Source: Arthrobacter gandavensis (lineage in GTDB: Bacteria > Actinomycetota > Actinomycetes > Actinomycetales > Micrococcaceae). Taken from it: a stretch of DNA of 64,000 nt. Of the stretch, positions 45,436 to 55,208 are shown one piece after another; the stretch's first letter is position 1; each line of letters starts with the position of its first letter. Below the pieces are notes generated by a model that saw only the letters and a list, made by a program, of their open reading frames with translations, did not search any database and had not been told where the DNA came from. A program made the position numbers and the translations under genes. The stretch covers positions 248,001-312,000 of the forward strand of contig NZ_VTFU01000003.1 in assembly GCF_009192735.1 (NCBI RefSeq). Direction: 5' to 3'.

Positions 45436-45627
45436 TCAGTCGAAGATCTCCTTGCTGATGTCCGTCGGGGCGTCGTATTGGCGCTCGGGCAGGTTCCCCA
45501 GCGCGTCCAGCACCGACGAGTCGGCCTTGGCTCCCTGGGCTTTTTGCACGATGTCGTCCTTGGATGCCGGGTAGTCCAGCCCGCCCAGTGCCTTCTGAAT
45601 GTCGATCGGGCTCGGTTTGTCAGCCAT
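45436..45627 (-). CDS. DUF2795 family small protein, 63 aa
   Basis: The sequence MADKPSPIDIQKALGGLDYP and the following ASKDDIVQKAQ match DUF2795, a small helical fold widespread in actinobacteria. It ends YDAPTDISKEIFD, the usual family C-terminus. AAGGAGC precedes the ATG. The function is unknown. It lies just after the glycosyltransferase-2 gene on the same strand and may share its transcript. Confidence 0.85.
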   Translation of the reverse strand: MADKPSPIDIQKALGGLDYPASKDDIVQKAQGAKADSSVLDALGNLPERQYDAPTDISKEIFD

Positions 45628-45662
45628 GATGCTCCTTCCGTTGTTGTGGCAGCCAGCTATGT

Positions 45663-46523
45663 TCACTGTCCGAACAGCTGCTCGGCAGCGTCTGTGGAAC
45701 GGTCCCGGACCGTCGTTGGTGATTCCAGGTGCACGGCGCCGGAGGGAACCAGCCCTGCCCCGCCGTACCTCTCCATGACCCGCCATTGTGCGGCGACGTC
45801 TTCGCCGGAATGATCCGGCGGCAGGTCCTCCCAAAAGCTGAAGCCCCCGCAGTCCAGCAGCTTCCTGCGGTCAAAGAGCACGCAGGCGCCCACCCAAGCC
45901 ACCTTGTACAGCTGCCAGGAGCCCGCGGGAACGCCGAGGCGAGCGGCGAGATGGGTCAGGTTGGCCGCATTGTGCAGCGGCCAGCGGTCGAATCCCGGTC
46001 CGCCCCGGCGGATCCGCTCCGGCTGGACCCGCCCGAGCCACGGCTCGAAGGCCTCCTGCTCCGCGGGCCGCCGGTCCTGCAGGTAGGACAGGCCCTGTAC
46101 TGCCGCGCCGATAAACCCGCAGCCGGCCTCCGCCAGTGCCCCGGCCATCCGCCGCAGCATGTCCGGCTCCAGCCAAACGTCGTTGTCCAAATAGAGCACG
46201 AGCGGTGCCCGGGCCAGGTCCAGCAGGTGCTGGCGCTGCTGGGCCAAACCGCGTGCCGGAAGGTTCCGTTCCAGTTGCACCGGCCGGCCCTGGGCCCGGA
46301 GGACCCGCACCATCGCGGCGGCCGCCGGATGCTCCCACGACGGCGGGCCGGAACTCTGGTCGCTGACCACAACACCGAACGCGGGATCGTCCTGGGCGGC
46401 CAGTCCCGCCAGGGTTACCGCGAATTCCGCCGCCCGGCCGCGGGTCGGGATCAGGACCTGCAGGGGAACGGGCCGGTTGCTGTCATCCCCGAGCCCCCAG
46501 TCGCCGGACCACTTCCGGCTCAC
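45663..46523 (-). CDS. Glycosyltransferase family 2
   Basis: A 286-residue GT-A enzyme. VPLQVLIPTRGRAAEFAVTL is the nucleotide-sugar entry strand. The metal-binding D-x-D is in YLDNDVWLEPDML (about 125). WVGACVLFDRRKLL and FSFWEDLPPDHSGEDV form the acceptor part. No membrane segment is seen. Its start overlaps the hldE-like gene by 4 bp. It should transfer a sugar, perhaps the activated heptose-like sugar made next door. Confidence 0.88.
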   Translation of the reverse strand: MSRKWSGDWGLGDDSNRPVPLQVLIPTRGRAAEFAVTLAGLAAQDDPAFGVVVSDQSSGPPSWEHPAAAAMVRVLRAQGRPVQLERNLPARGLAQQRQHLLDLARAPLVLYLDNDVWLEPDMLRRMAGALAEAGCGFIGAAVQGLSYLQDRRPAEQEAFEPWLGRVQPERIRRGGPGFDRWPLHNAANLTHLAARLGVPAGSWQLYKVAWVGACVLFDRRKLLDCGGFSFWEDLPPDHSGEDVAAQWRVMERYGGAGLVPSGAVHLESPTTVRDRSTDAAEQLFGQ

Positions 46524-48109
46524 GGCCCGGCCCCGGCTTCATCCCGGCCTCCGCTCCCGGCCGGGGCCGGGCCCACCGGCTGCTGCGTGGCCCCGGACTG
46601 CGGGTGCTTCGGGGCATCCGGGCGGAGCGACGACGCCTGGATCCGCTCCACGACGGCGGAGGTGGAATGATCCGCCACATAATCCAGGATCCGCACCTGG
46701 CCGCCCAAGCCGCGCACCACCGGAGTTTCCTGCAGCATCTCGGCGGAGTAGTCCCCGCCCTTGGCGTAGATGTCCGGGCGCAGCGCCTCGATCAGCGGAA
46801 TCGGGGTGTCCGTGTCGAAGACCGTCACATAATCCACGCAGCTGAGCGCGGCAATGACTCCCGCCCGGTCATGCACCGGATTGATCGGCCGGCCCGGCCC
46901 CTTCAGCCGGGTCACCGAGTCATCTCCGTTGAGCGCGACCACCAGAATGTCGCCCAGGGCCTTGGCCTGCTGCAGGTAACGGGTATGCCCGCGGTGCAGC
47001 ACGTCGAAGCATCCGTTGGTGAGCACTATCCGCCGGCCCGCCGCCCGGTCCGCCGCCACGCGCGCGGCCAGTTCGCCCGGCGCCAGTGCGGTGTCCGCCA
47101 GGGCGGTCAGGTGCAGGGTCAGGTCCGCCGCGGTGCACACCGAGGTGCCCGCACGCTGGACCACAATGTCCGCGGCATTCTGGGCCAGGTCGGCCGCAGT
47201 GCTCAGCGGCAGTCCGGCTGCCCGGGCCATCGTCAGGCATGCCACGAACGTATCACCGGCTCCCGACGCATGTTTTTCCGACGCCGGCCGGGCCCAGGTC
47301 CGGTGCACGGATCCATCGCCGGTGAACAGGACGGTGCCCTCGCGGTCCAGGGTAACGACGGCGGACCCCGCCCCGGCAGCGCGCAGCAGGTCCCGCCCGT
47401 ACCCGGTAATCTGGCCGGCCCGGTCCGTCTGCGGCCGCAGCGTGATGCCCAGCAGACGGGCTGCCTCCAGCGCGTTGGGGGTGACGACGTCGGCCCCCAG
47501 CCCGGTCCAGAGTCCCGGATCATGGGCATCCACCACGGTGAACCTGCGGCCGCGCATAGCCGTCAGCGCATCGCGCACCGGTCCGTGCAGAAGCCCGGTC
47601 CCGTAGTCGCACACCACAAGTGCGTCCGCGTCCTGCAGCCAGGCATCCAAAGAAGCGGCCAGGCGCTCCTCGGCATCGGCGGGGACCGGTGTCCCGCCGT
47701 CGTCCATCCGCAGCAGTACCTGCTCCCCGGCCTGCACCCGGTACTTCGTGGCCGTGCGGGCAGCGGGATGTGAGTGAACCTGTTCCAGGTCGATGCCTGC
47801 CGCGGCCAGGAGGGCGCACAGCCGCCGGCCCGGCTCGTCGTCGCCCACCAGTCCGGCCAGGCGCACCCGGGCACCGAGGGACTGTAGGTTCATGGCGGTG
47901 TTGGCGGCGCCGCCGGGAGCGTAATCCCTGTGGTTAATGTCGACCACGGGGGCCGGGGCCTCGCGGCAGAACCTGTCGGTGGTGCCGGACCACCAGCCGT
48001 CCAGCATCACGTCCCCGATCACGGCAATCCGCGGTGCTCCTTCGGCCAGGCGGCCCGGCAGCCACGGGGCCAGGCTGCGCAGGCCGGAGAGGTCCTGCGG
48101 GGCACTCAT
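46520..48109 (-). CDS. hldE: HldE-like bifunctional sugar kinase/nucleotidyltransferase, copy 1
   Basis: The 529-residue protein has two domains. The first (about 25-320) is a PfkB kinase with GDVMLDGWW, YAPGGAANTAMNLQSLGA and ASGAGDTFVACL, whose Asp is the catalytic base. The second (about 358-490) is a cytidylyltransferase-fold domain with TNGCFDVLHRGHTRYL and YAKGGDY. This is the architecture of HldE/RfaE, which phosphorylates D-glycero-D-manno-heptose 7-phosphate and later adds AMP to heptose 1-phosphate. It has a Pro/Ala tail. Starts and stops overlap both neighbours by 4 bp. Confidence 0.88.
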   Translation of the reverse strand: MSAPQDLSGLRSLAPWLPGRLAEGAPRIAVIGDVMLDGWWSGTTDRFCREAPAPVVDINHRDYAPGGAANTAMNLQSLGARVRLAGLVGDDEPGRRLCALLAAAGIDLEQVHSHPAARTATKYRVQAGEQVLLRMDDGGTPVPADAEERLAASLDAWLQDADALVVCDYGTGLLHGPVRDALTAMRGRRFTVVDAHDPGLWTGLGADVVTPNALEAARLLGITLRPQTDRAGQITGYGRDLLRAAGAGSAVVTLDREGTVLFTGDGSVHRTWARPASEKHASGAGDTFVACLTMARAAGLPLSTAADLAQNAADIVVQRAGTSVCTAADLTLHLTALADTALAPGELAARVAADRAAGRRIVLTNGCFDVLHRGHTRYLQQAKALGDILVVALNGDDSVTRLKGPGRPINPVHDRAGVIAALSCVDYVTVFDTDTPIPLIEALRPDIYAKGGDYSAEMLQETPVVRGLGGQVRILDYVADHSTSAVVERIQASSLRPDAPKHPQSGATQQPVGPAPAGSGGRDEAGAGP

Positions 48110-49524
48110 GCGCGCCCCCGCAGCCGCGGAATTCCTACGTGAACCACCTTGACCAGGCTGAACTCGTCCAACAGCTCGGGGCCGTACCCGAAACCGGCAC
48201 CGCTCTCGCCGCGCGGCTGCGCCGAGCCGCCCGGGGCGCCGCCAAACACTGCGTTGACCTTCACGGTTCCCACCGGCAGCGCCGCGACGGCGCGGTGCGC
48301 GGACTCGATCGCGGGAGTGAGAACGGTGGCGGCCAGCCCGAACCGGTCTCCTGCCGCCAGCGCCAGCCCTTCTTCGAAACTGTCCACCACTTGGACCGGG
48401 GCCACCGGCCCGAACGTCTCTTCCGTGAACACCGTCATGGCCCGTGAGCAGTTCAGCAGCACGGTGGCGGGATAGTGCGCGCCGGACCCGGGAGGGACCA
48501 CCCCGCCCTCGGCCAGCACCGCGCCTTTACCGACGGCGTCGGCCACCTGGGCGTGCACCTCGGTCCGCAGCCGTTCATCCACCAGGGGCGCTGGCGGAGC
48601 GTCGCGGTTGCGGCGGCGGGCTTCGCGGATCAGCGCTTCACAGAACGGAACGGCCAGCTCCCGGTGCACGTAAATGCGTTCGACGGCGGTGCAGATTTGC
48701 CCGCTGTTGCTGAAGGCCCCCACGGCGGCCTGCTCGGCGGCCCACTCCGGGTCCACCCCGGCGTCGATCAGCAGCGGATCATTGCCGCCGTTTTCTCGGA
48801 TGACGTGCGCGCCGGTCAGTGCCGCCGCACGGCTGATCCTGGCGCCGGCGACACTGGAACCCACATGCCCGAGCACATCGATCCCGGTCTCCATGGTCAG
48901 CAGCGCCCCCGTGTCGGCCCCTCCGGTCAGGGTTTCCAGGACCCCCGGCGGAAAGCACGGCGACAGCAGTTCCCCCAGCAGCACCCCGGTATGCGGGGAG
49001 CGTTCGCTGGGTTTGTGGATGACTGTGTTGCCGGTCGCCAGGGCGGCTCCAATGAGGCCGGCCGCCACGGCCACCGGGTCATTCCACGGCGTCAGGAGTG
49101 CTGCCACGCCGCGCGGCTCAGTGACTGTGTAGTCGGCCGCCAGCACCGAGCCGCGCAGACTGAGGCCGCGGTGCACCGGACCCAGCTCGGCGTACTGTTC
49201 CAGTGTTGCGACGCCGGCCGAGACGCCCGCCAGCGCCTCCTCGACGGGCTTGCCGGTTTCCCGGTTGTTGAGCTCGGCCAGCCCGCGTGCACCGGCGGCC
49301 AGAGCTGCTGCTGCCGCCCGCAGGGCCTTTCCCCGGCCGGCGGGATCCGTGGCGGCCCATCCCGGGTGGGCCTGGCGCGCAGTCCGGACAGCGGCCCCGA
49401 CCTCGTCCCGCCCGGCAGCAGCCAGTTCGCCCACGAGGGTGCCGTCGGCCGGATTCCGCACCGAAAGGACGGCGGGAGTGTCCGCACCGAAGGTGGATGA
49501 GGCCGAAGCGACGCTGGCTGACAT
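48106..49524 (-). CDS. Aldehyde dehydrogenase family protein
   Basis: The 472-residue protein has the NAD(P)-dependent aldehyde dehydrogenase fold. The catalytic cysteine lies in FSNSGQICTAVERI, the glutamate in the ENGGNDPLL region, and TEETFGPVAPVQVV is near the end. The substrate is unknown; its place at the head of the hldE-like operon suggests a sugar aldehyde. The ATG at 49524 has GAGGAG 5 bp upstream. The frame stays open to 50223 but would overlap the divergent glycosyltransferase gene, so that part is rejected. Confidence 0.9.
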   Translation of the reverse strand: MSASVASASSTFGADTPAVLSVRNPADGTLVGELAAAGRDEVGAAVRTARQAHPGWAATDPAGRGKALRAAAAALAAGARGLAELNNRETGKPVEEALAGVSAGVATLEQYAELGPVHRGLSLRGSVLAADYTVTEPRGVAALLTPWNDPVAVAAGLIGAALATGNTVIHKPSERSPHTGVLLGELLSPCFPPGVLETLTGGADTGALLTMETGIDVLGHVGSSVAGARISRAAALTGAHVIRENGGNDPLLIDAGVDPEWAAEQAAVGAFSNSGQICTAVERIYVHRELAVPFCEALIREARRRNRDAPPAPLVDERLRTEVHAQVADAVGKGAVLAEGGVVPPGSGAHYPATVLLNCSRAMTVFTEETFGPVAPVQVVDSFEEGLALAAGDRFGLAATVLTPAIESAHRAVAALPVGTVKVNAVFGGAPGGSAQPRGESGAGFGYGPELLDEFSLVKVVHVGIPRLRGRA

Positions 49525-49632
49525 GGAACTCCTCGGGATCGGGACGCTGGCTTCTCTGTGTGTAGGTTTCCTACCCTTTTGGCCGCCGTTTACACGCGTT
49601 TCCGGTGGAAGATTTTTCTTCGCCGGGTTCGG

Positions 49633-49661
49633 TTGGGATAGGCCGGGAGAAGCCCTAGGGT
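49633..49661 (+). promoter_or_regulatory. Promoter of the GT9 gene
   Basis: TTGGGA (49633-49638), a 17-bp spacer and TAGGGT (49656-49661) lie 45 bp before the GTG start. The spacing is ideal. Confidence 0.55.
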
Positions 49662-49705
49662 GGGGCCAGCAGGAGATCCTCAGGACCCCCGGGAAAGGAC
49701 GCGCG

Positions 49706-50908
49706 GTGGACAGGACGCATGAGCAAAAAGCGGCAGGGTACGGCCCGCCGCAGGGGACCAATGGTCTGCGGGGCCGGGCGCCGGAGGATCCCCGCCCGCC
49801 CGTGCGCCGCGGTGTGGGCCCGGTCCTGGAACCGTTTGAGGGCGTGAAGCGGATTGCTGTGCTGCGCGGCGGCGGCCTGGGGGACCTCATGTTTGCCATG
49901 CCGGCTCTGGATGCGCTCGCCGCGTCGTATCCGGAAGCCGAGCTCACGCTGCTGGGCACGCCGCTGCACGCGGCCCTGCTGGCGGGACGGCCCGGACCGG
50001 TGGACCGGGTGGAGGTGCTGCCCCATGCCGAGGGTGTCCGCCCCGGCCGCCCGGATCCGGCCGCGCTGGCCTCGTTCCTTGCTGGGATGCGGGCCCGAAA
50101 ATTCGACCTTGCCGTGCAGGTGCACGGGGGCGGGCGCAACTCCAACCCTTTCCTGCTGGAGCTCGGAGCGGCGCACACGGTGGGCACCCGGACTCCCGAC
50201 GCGGTGCCGCTGGAACGCACCATTCCGTACGTCTACTACCAGCATGAGGTGCTGCGGGCACTGGAGGTGGCGGGTCTGGCCGGCGCGGTTCCACTGTCCC
50301 TGGAGCCGCAGCTGGAGGTCCTGCCCGTGGAGGAGGAAAAAGCGGCAGCATACGTGGTCCCCGGCCGTGACCTGGTGACGCTCCATCCCGGCGCCACCGA
50401 TCCCCGGCGCCGCTGGCCGGCGCCGGCCTTCGCGGCCGTGGCTGCGCGGGCCGCGGCGGACGGCTGCCAAGTGCTGGTGGTGGGTGACGACAGCGACCGC
50501 GCACTGGCGGAACAGATCGTTGCACTGAGCCTGGCCGCGGCCGGACCGGGCGCCGTCGTCGGTTCCGTGGCCGGGAAGCTGGACATCGGCACCCTGGCCG
50601 CCGTGCTCAAGACAAGCGCGGTAATGGTCGGCAACGACAGCGGCCCGCGGCACCTGGCCCAAGCGGTGGGAACACCCACCGTGGGCGTCTACTGGTTTGG
50701 AAACGTCATCAACGCCGGCGCCCTGGGACGCACCCGGCACCGGGTGCACATGTCCTGGGTGTCCGCCTGCCCGGTGTGCGGTGTGGACGTCACCCAGGTG
50801 GGCTGGACCGCCGAGCGCTGCCCGCACGATGATTCCTTTGTGGCCACTGTTGATCCGGAAGCGGTGTATGCCGACGTGGCCGAACTGCGGGCGGCGCCGC
50901 CGGCCTAG
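49706..50908 (+). CDS. Glycosyltransferase family 9 (heptosyltransferase-like), copy 1
   Basis: The 400-residue GT-B enzyme resembles WaaC/WaaF. It has RIAVLRGGGLGDLMFAMPAL near the start (about 50-69), HPGATDPRRRWPAPAFAAVA in the middle and GNDSGPRHLAQAVGTPTVGV as the donor site. These proteins transfer heptose from ADP-heptose. It reads away from the aldehyde dehydrogenase and has its own promoter. AAAGGA lies upstream of the GTG. The C-terminus has a CPVCG pair and a later Cys of unknown role. Its stop shares the CTAG with the convergent heme oxygenase stop. Confidence 0.9.
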   Translation: MDRTHEQKAAGYGPPQGTNGLRGRAPEDPRPPVRRGVGPVLEPFEGVKRIAVLRGGGLGDLMFAMPALDALAASYPEAELTLLGTPLHAALLAGRPGPVDRVEVLPHAEGVRPGRPDPAALASFLAGMRARKFDLAVQVHGGGRNSNPFLLELGAAHTVGTRTPDAVPLERTIPYVYYQHEVLRALEVAGLAGAVPLSLEPQLEVLPVEEEKAAAYVVPGRDLVTLHPGATDPRRRWPAPAFAAVAARAAADGCQVLVVGDDSDRALAEQIVALSLAAAGPGAVVGSVAGKLDIGTLAAVLKTSAVMVGNDSGPRHLAQAVGTPTVGVYWFGNVINAGALGRTRHRVHMSWVSACPVCGVDVTQVGWTAERCPHDDSFVATVDPEAVYADVAELRAAPPA

Positions 50909-51573
50909 CCGGCCGCGGCGGCTTCAGCCGTCCGGGCCAGTTCCTCGAACAGTGCCCGGTTCAACCGGAAGCCCAATGCCGCCTCGTGAATAAAGTCATT
51001 CTCCGCCTCGGGTGAGTCCATTGCTGCATCCAGGTGGCGGCGGTAGTCGTCCTTGTAGGGCTTGAGCTTGTCGATGCCGGCGAAGTCCCACATGGACAGC
51101 GCTTCGCCCGGGATGGCGTAGTGCCGGCCGACCAGCCGGCCGATGATCTGGCCGCCGGAAAGATCGCCCAGGTAGCGCAGGTAGTGGTGGGCCAGGAAGC
51201 GGACAGCATCGGTTTGCGCCGTCTCGTGCAGGCGCGCCACGTAGGCCTGCGTGGACTCCAAGGCCGGCGGAATGTCGGCGAACCCGTGTGCCGGGCGGAG
51301 CTGCGCCAGGTCTGCCTGCAGCGAGGCCATCCGGTCCAGGCGTTCATCCAGGACGTCGGCCAGGTCCGGCCGGGACTCCCGCAGCTGCCGCGCCCCCGCT
51401 TCCAAGGCGGCGTAAATGTAGGCGTACTGGCTCAGCAGCCGGACGTAGCCAACCGCTGTCGACTGCCCCTGCAGCAGCGAGGTGATGAAGCCGGAGCTTT
51501 CCGCCGCCTCATGGTCGGCCTGCGTGGCAGCCTTCAGTCGCGCAGGAAAGGACGGGGCGAGTTCCGTTGTCAT
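50905..51573 (-). CDS. hmuO: Heme oxygenase (HmuO type)
   Basis: The 222-residue enzyme opens heme to biliverdin, CO and free iron. The proximal histidine is His21 in ATQADHEAAESSGF. The distal helix is LRYLGDLSGGQIIGRL. It is closest to HmuO of Corynebacterium. It is divergent from the HtaA-HmuTUV cluster, with a DtxR-like site between them, so iron-limited expression is likely. An AAGAACGACC run precedes the ATG, a weak ribosome-binding site. Confidence 0.95.
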   Translation of the reverse strand: MTTELAPSFPARLKAATQADHEAAESSGFITSLLQGQSTAVGYVRLLSQYAYIYAALEAGARQLRESRPDLADVLDERLDRMASLQADLAQLRPAHGFADIPPALESTQAYVARLHETAQTDAVRFLAHHYLRYLGDLSGGQIIGRLVGRHYAIPGEALSMWDFAGIDKLKPYKDDYRRHLDAAMDSPEAENDFIHEAALGFRLNRALFEELARTAEAAAAG

Positions 51574-51631
51574 GGTCGTTCTTTCGTCGGGATGAATTAA
51601 GTCATGTTTGTGTTTCGTATTTGGATACTAG

Positions 51632-51650
51632 CAAGGTTAGCCTTACCTTT
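51632..51650. promoter_or_regulatory. DtxR/IdeR-like iron box
   Basis: CAAGGTTAGCCTTACCTTT keeps the central AGGTTAGSCTNACCT pattern of the 19-bp DtxR/IdeR operator with 14 of 19 matches. It lies 54 bp before the HtaA gene and 58 bp before the divergent heme oxygenase gene, so one bound iron-loaded repressor could silence both. Confidence 0.7.
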
Positions 51651-51703
51651 ACGACTGTTGCGCCACTCGCGCCGCATTTCTCCCTCCAGCAAGAAAGACC
51701 ACG

Positions 51704-54067
51704 ATGACAACTCCGTTGGGAGCGCCTGCCCGAAGGCTGATCTCGCTATTCCTGGCCGCGCTGCTGGCCGTTGCCGGAGCACTGATCCTGCCCGCTCCGG
51801 CACATGCCGCCGGCCCCTTAGTAACAACGACCCCGGTGTATGCAGCGGGAGGTACGGTCACCGTCACCGGATCAGGCTTCACCGCTGCCAGCCCCGGTGT
51901 CTACATTGGGCTCGGTGCGGCCGGTGCTTCCGGCTTCTACACCTCCGGTGCCACGGACACGGTCTGGGCAGCTCCCGGAAACGTGGAAGGCGACGGCGCC
52001 GCCGGGCGGACCACGCCGATGACGGCGGAGGGCACGTTCACTGCCACCCTCACCGTTCCCGCCGGTGCTGACGCCGGGTTCGCGGTCTACACGTCCAAAG
52101 CCCATGGCCAAGGCTTCAGCGACCCCAGCCAGGACACCGTCACCGACGTGTCCGTGCTGCCTGCACCCTCGGTCACCGCCGCGCCGATCTCCGAAGACGG
52201 CGGAACCCTGACGGTCACCGGCAGCGGCTTCTTTCCCGACTCGCGCGGGGTCTATGTGGCGCTGGCCGACGCCGGCACCATGGCGATCGACCGCTCCAAC
52301 CCCACCGCCCAGTGGCTGCGGGCCGGCGCCGGCCTGAACCCGGACGGAACCTTCAGCACCACCTTCGAGGTCGGACCGCGCCTGGAAACCGGCGACCTGT
52401 ACGTCCTGACCGCCCGCGGCCACTTGGCCACCGACGTCGACCTCTCCACCCGCACCGCAGTGTCCTACACGCCGTCCACGGCCGCGCCGGCGCCGGAGCC
52501 CACTCCCGAACCGACTCCCACCGACGAGCCCACTGCTCCGGCACCGAGGCCGGAGCCGACTCCCGAGCCGACGGACACGCCGACCCCGGCCCCGTCCGAC
52601 AAGCCCACACCGGAGCCCACACCGGAGCCGACCCCCACTCCCACACCGGAGCCGACCCCAACGGAGAAGCCCACTCCGGCACCGTCCACCGCCAGCCGGG
52701 TCGCCGACGCCACGCTGAACTGGGGCGTCAAGTCCTCCTTCACCAACTACCTGTCCTCACCGGTCGCCAACGGCGGCTGGACCCTGGACGGCGTTACCCG
52801 CTCGGGCAACTCCTTTGGCTGGTCCAACGGCAGCGGCAATGTGGAAACCTCCACGTCCACCGGCCTGGTCACTTACCCTGGCACGCTGCGGTTCACCGGC
52901 CACGACGGGGACTTGGACCTCACCTTCTCCAACCTTGCGGTCCAGCTCCGGTCCAAGACCGAGGCCGTGCTGCGCGCTGACGTTACCGACACCGGACAGG
53001 CACCGGGGACCCGGCCCACCGGTCCGACCGTCATGACCGGGATTGACATCGCCACTGTGGACCTGTCCGCGGCGGCTGTCGCCGCCGACAGCATCCGCGT
53101 CAGCGGCGCCCCGGCCACCCTGACCAGTGCCGGCGTGGCTGCTTTTGCCAACTTCTATCCGGCCGGTGCCGCCCTGGATCCGGTCAGCTTTGTGCTGCCG
53201 CTTGATAAGCCCGGTTCCGGCACCACCCCCGTTATTCCGGACACCAACGGCGCACCTCCGCCCGCGGTTGCCCCCGGCGCCGGCGGAAACGACACCGGCG
53301 CGGTAACTACCCCGGAAAAGGCTCCGGAAGCCACGGTCCCGGCCGCGGTTCAGCAGACCGAATCCAAGCCCCGCTACGCCACCGTCTGCACCTCCAACGC
53401 CGTTCAGGGTGCCACCCTGGACTGGGGTGTGAAGAGCTCCTTCCGCAGCTACATCCGGTCGGCCATCGCCAACGGCGGCTGGACGGTCAACGGCGTCGCC
53501 GACACCGGCAGCGGATTCTCCTTCGGCTCCGGCACCGGCAGCTATGCCTCGGATTCCCGCACCGGAGCAGTGTCCTACCCCGGCAGCATCAGCTTCCAGG
53601 GCCACGGAGACACCCTGAAACTCACTCTGTCAGGAATCTCCATCCGCCAGACCGGCCCAGGGACCGGCGTCCTGATGGCCACCGTTGAGTCCTCGGACAT
53701 GGACGGGAACCGCAGCGTCCACAGCGGTGTCCCCTTCGCCGCCCTCGACCTCTCCGGCGTCAGCGTCGGCGCCGGCGCGGTGTCAGTTGCCGGAGCGCCG
53801 GCCACCCTGACCGCAGAAGGCGCGGCAGCCTTCGCGGGCTTCTACGAGGCAGGTGCGGCCCTGGATCCGGTCAGCTTCACCTTCCCGCTGGGTGAAGCCA
53901 CCGACTGCTCCTCGGTCCTGGTGGACGAAAACGGAAACCCGGTCGGGTCGCTGGCGAGCACCGGACTGGGCGGCACCTCCGTCCTGGCCGGGGCCGCGGC
54001 CCTGGCCCTGCTCCTGGGCGCCGGCCTGACCCTGGCAGCACGACGAGGCCGCACGGCCCATGTCTAA
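51704..54067 (+). CDS. Cell-surface heme-binding protein with two HtaA domains
   Basis: The 787-residue protein has a signal peptide ending AHA-AG (about 36). Two beta-rich repeats follow (about 40-260, each opening with TVTVTGSGF or TLTVTGSGF). A Pro/Glu/Thr repeat linker (about 265-325) leads to two HtaA domains (about 330-505 and 565-740), each opening LxWGVKSSF and carrying the conserved Tyr used for heme. It ends in LASTG (750-754), a hydrophobic helix and RRGR, a sorting signal of the LAxTG kind used by class E sortases. It would catch heme at the wall and pass it to HmuT. Confidence 0.9.
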   Translation: MTTPLGAPARRLISLFLAALLAVAGALILPAPAHAAGPLVTTTPVYAAGGTVTVTGSGFTAASPGVYIGLGAAGASGFYTSGATDTVWAAPGNVEGDGAAGRTTPMTAEGTFTATLTVPAGADAGFAVYTSKAHGQGFSDPSQDTVTDVSVLPAPSVTAAPISEDGGTLTVTGSGFFPDSRGVYVALADAGTMAIDRSNPTAQWLRAGAGLNPDGTFSTTFEVGPRLETGDLYVLTARGHLATDVDLSTRTAVSYTPSTAAPAPEPTPEPTPTDEPTAPAPRPEPTPEPTDTPTPAPSDKPTPEPTPEPTPTPTPEPTPTEKPTPAPSTASRVADATLNWGVKSSFTNYLSSPVANGGWTLDGVTRSGNSFGWSNGSGNVETSTSTGLVTYPGTLRFTGHDGDLDLTFSNLAVQLRSKTEAVLRADVTDTGQAPGTRPTGPTVMTGIDIATVDLSAAAVAADSIRVSGAPATLTSAGVAAFANFYPAGAALDPVSFVLPLDKPGSGTTPVIPDTNGAPPPAVAPGAGGNDTGAVTTPEKAPEATVPAAVQQTESKPRYATVCTSNAVQGATLDWGVKSSFRSYIRSAIANGGWTVNGVADTGSGFSFGSGTGSYASDSRTGAVSYPGSISFQGHGDTLKLTLSGISIRQTGPGTGVLMATVESSDMDGNRSVHSGVPFAALDLSGVSVGAGAVSVAGAPATLTAEGAAAFAGFYEAGAALDPVSFTFPLGEATDCSSVLVDENGNPVGSLASTGLGGTSVLAGAAALALLLGAGLTLAARRGRTAHV

Positions 54068-55208
54068 CCCAGGAAAACCGGGCAGTCTCCGCGCCCGTTC
54101 CGCAGCTCGCATCGCCTCCGCGGCGGCCGCCGTCCTGATTCTTTCGGGATGTGCGGCCGCCGCGCCGGCGGGCCCAGCCGCCGCGCCGCCCACGGCTGCG
54201 ATTTCAGCGCCTGCCGCCGGGAACCCCGATGCCGGCATCCCTTCTTCAGAGCAGCCGGCGCCGGCCGCGGACCTTGCCGGCCCCTCGACCGCCTTGCCGA
54301 TCGCCGACATTGTTCCGGTGGCGGCAGCACCGTCCCCGGCGCTGCCGGCAACCTTCACCGACTTCTCCGGAACTTCGGTCACCGTCCGCGATGCCTCGCG
54401 GATCCTCGCCCTGGACCTTTACGGCACCCTGGCGCAGACCGTGATCGGGCTGGGCCTGGGAGAGAACCTGGTGGGACGCACCACCTCGGACACCGACTCC
54501 ACCATGAATGACTTGCCCACGGTGACGGCCAGCGGCCACGAATTGAACGCCGAAGCCATCCTGGCCCTGGGACCCACCGTCGTGCTGGCCGACAAAACCA
54601 TTGGGCCGCCGGAAACACTGCAGCAACTGGCCGACGCCGGCATCACCGTCGTGTATTTTGATCCCGCCCGATCCGTGGACGGAATCGACGACGCGATTAG
54701 CGCCGTCGGAACAGCCCTGGGCGTGAAAGAGGCCGCCGACCAGCTCAATGCGCGCGTTGCCGCCGAGCTGGCAGAGGCACGCCGGGACATCGCCGCCATG
54801 GTGCCGGCGGAGCAGCCCGGGGCCGCTTTCCTGTATATCCGCGGCACCGGAGCGGTGTTCTTCATCCTGGGTGAAGGCAGCGGCGCCGACGGCCTGATCA
54901 GCGAACTCGGCGCCCGCGACGTCGCCTCCGACGCCGACCTGGCCGGCACCCGGCCGGCCAACGCCGAAGCCCTGGCGGCGCTGAATCCCGAGGTCCTGCT
55001 GGTGATGAGCGCCGGCCTGGAGTCCACCGGGGGCGTGGACGGGCTGCTGAAGCGGCCCGGGGTTGCGCAGACCGCAGCAGGACAGAACCGGCGCATCGTG
55101 GACCTGCCGGACGGGCAGGCACTGAACTTCGGTCCCGGCACCCCCGCCACCCTGCTGGCCGCCGCCCGCGCACTCTACGCACCGGGAAGCGCCGAGGTGC
55201 CGCAGTGA
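54060..55208 (+). CDS. hmuT: Heme ABC transporter substrate-binding lipoprotein HmuT
   Basis: The 382-residue protein has a lipobox LILSGC with Cys31, so it is a membrane-anchored lipoprotein after cleavage. A low-complexity spacer (about 32-95) is followed by the two-lobed periplasmic-binding fold typical of iron and heme carriers, with [20 protein letters not shown] and the closing lobe near [18 protein letters not shown]. The ligands of the HmuT heme are not certain by eye. Its start lies inside the last codons of the HtaA gene, and its stop overlaps hmuU by 4 bp. Confidence 0.92.
   Translation: MSNPGKPGSLRARSAARIASAAAAVLILSGCAAAAPAGPAAAPPTAAISAPAAGNPDAGIPSSEQPAPAADLAGPSTALPIADIVPVAAAPSPALPATFTDFSGTSVTVRDASRILALDLYGTLAQTVIGLGLGENLVGRTTSDTDSTMNDLPTVTASGHELNAEAILALGPTVVLADKTIGPPETLQQLADAGITVVYFDPARSVDGIDDAISAVGTALGVKEAADQLNARVAAELAEARRDIAAMVPAEQPGAAFLYIRGTGAVFFILGEGSGADGLISELGARDVASDADLAGTRPANAEALAALNPEVLLVMSAGLESTGGVDGLLKRPGVAQTAAGQNRRIVDLPDGQALNFGPGTPATLLAAARALYAPGSAEVPQ

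Noticed and set aside
49525-50223. 233-codon N-terminal extension of the aldehyde dehydrogenase frame
   Set aside because: It overlaps the divergent GT9 gene, and the ATG at 49524 has a good ribosome-binding site.
52480-52690. Repetitive DNA that might be a CRISPR or satellite array
   Set aside because: It is the coding repeat of the Pro/Glu/Thr spacer in the HtaA protein; there are no regular spacers.
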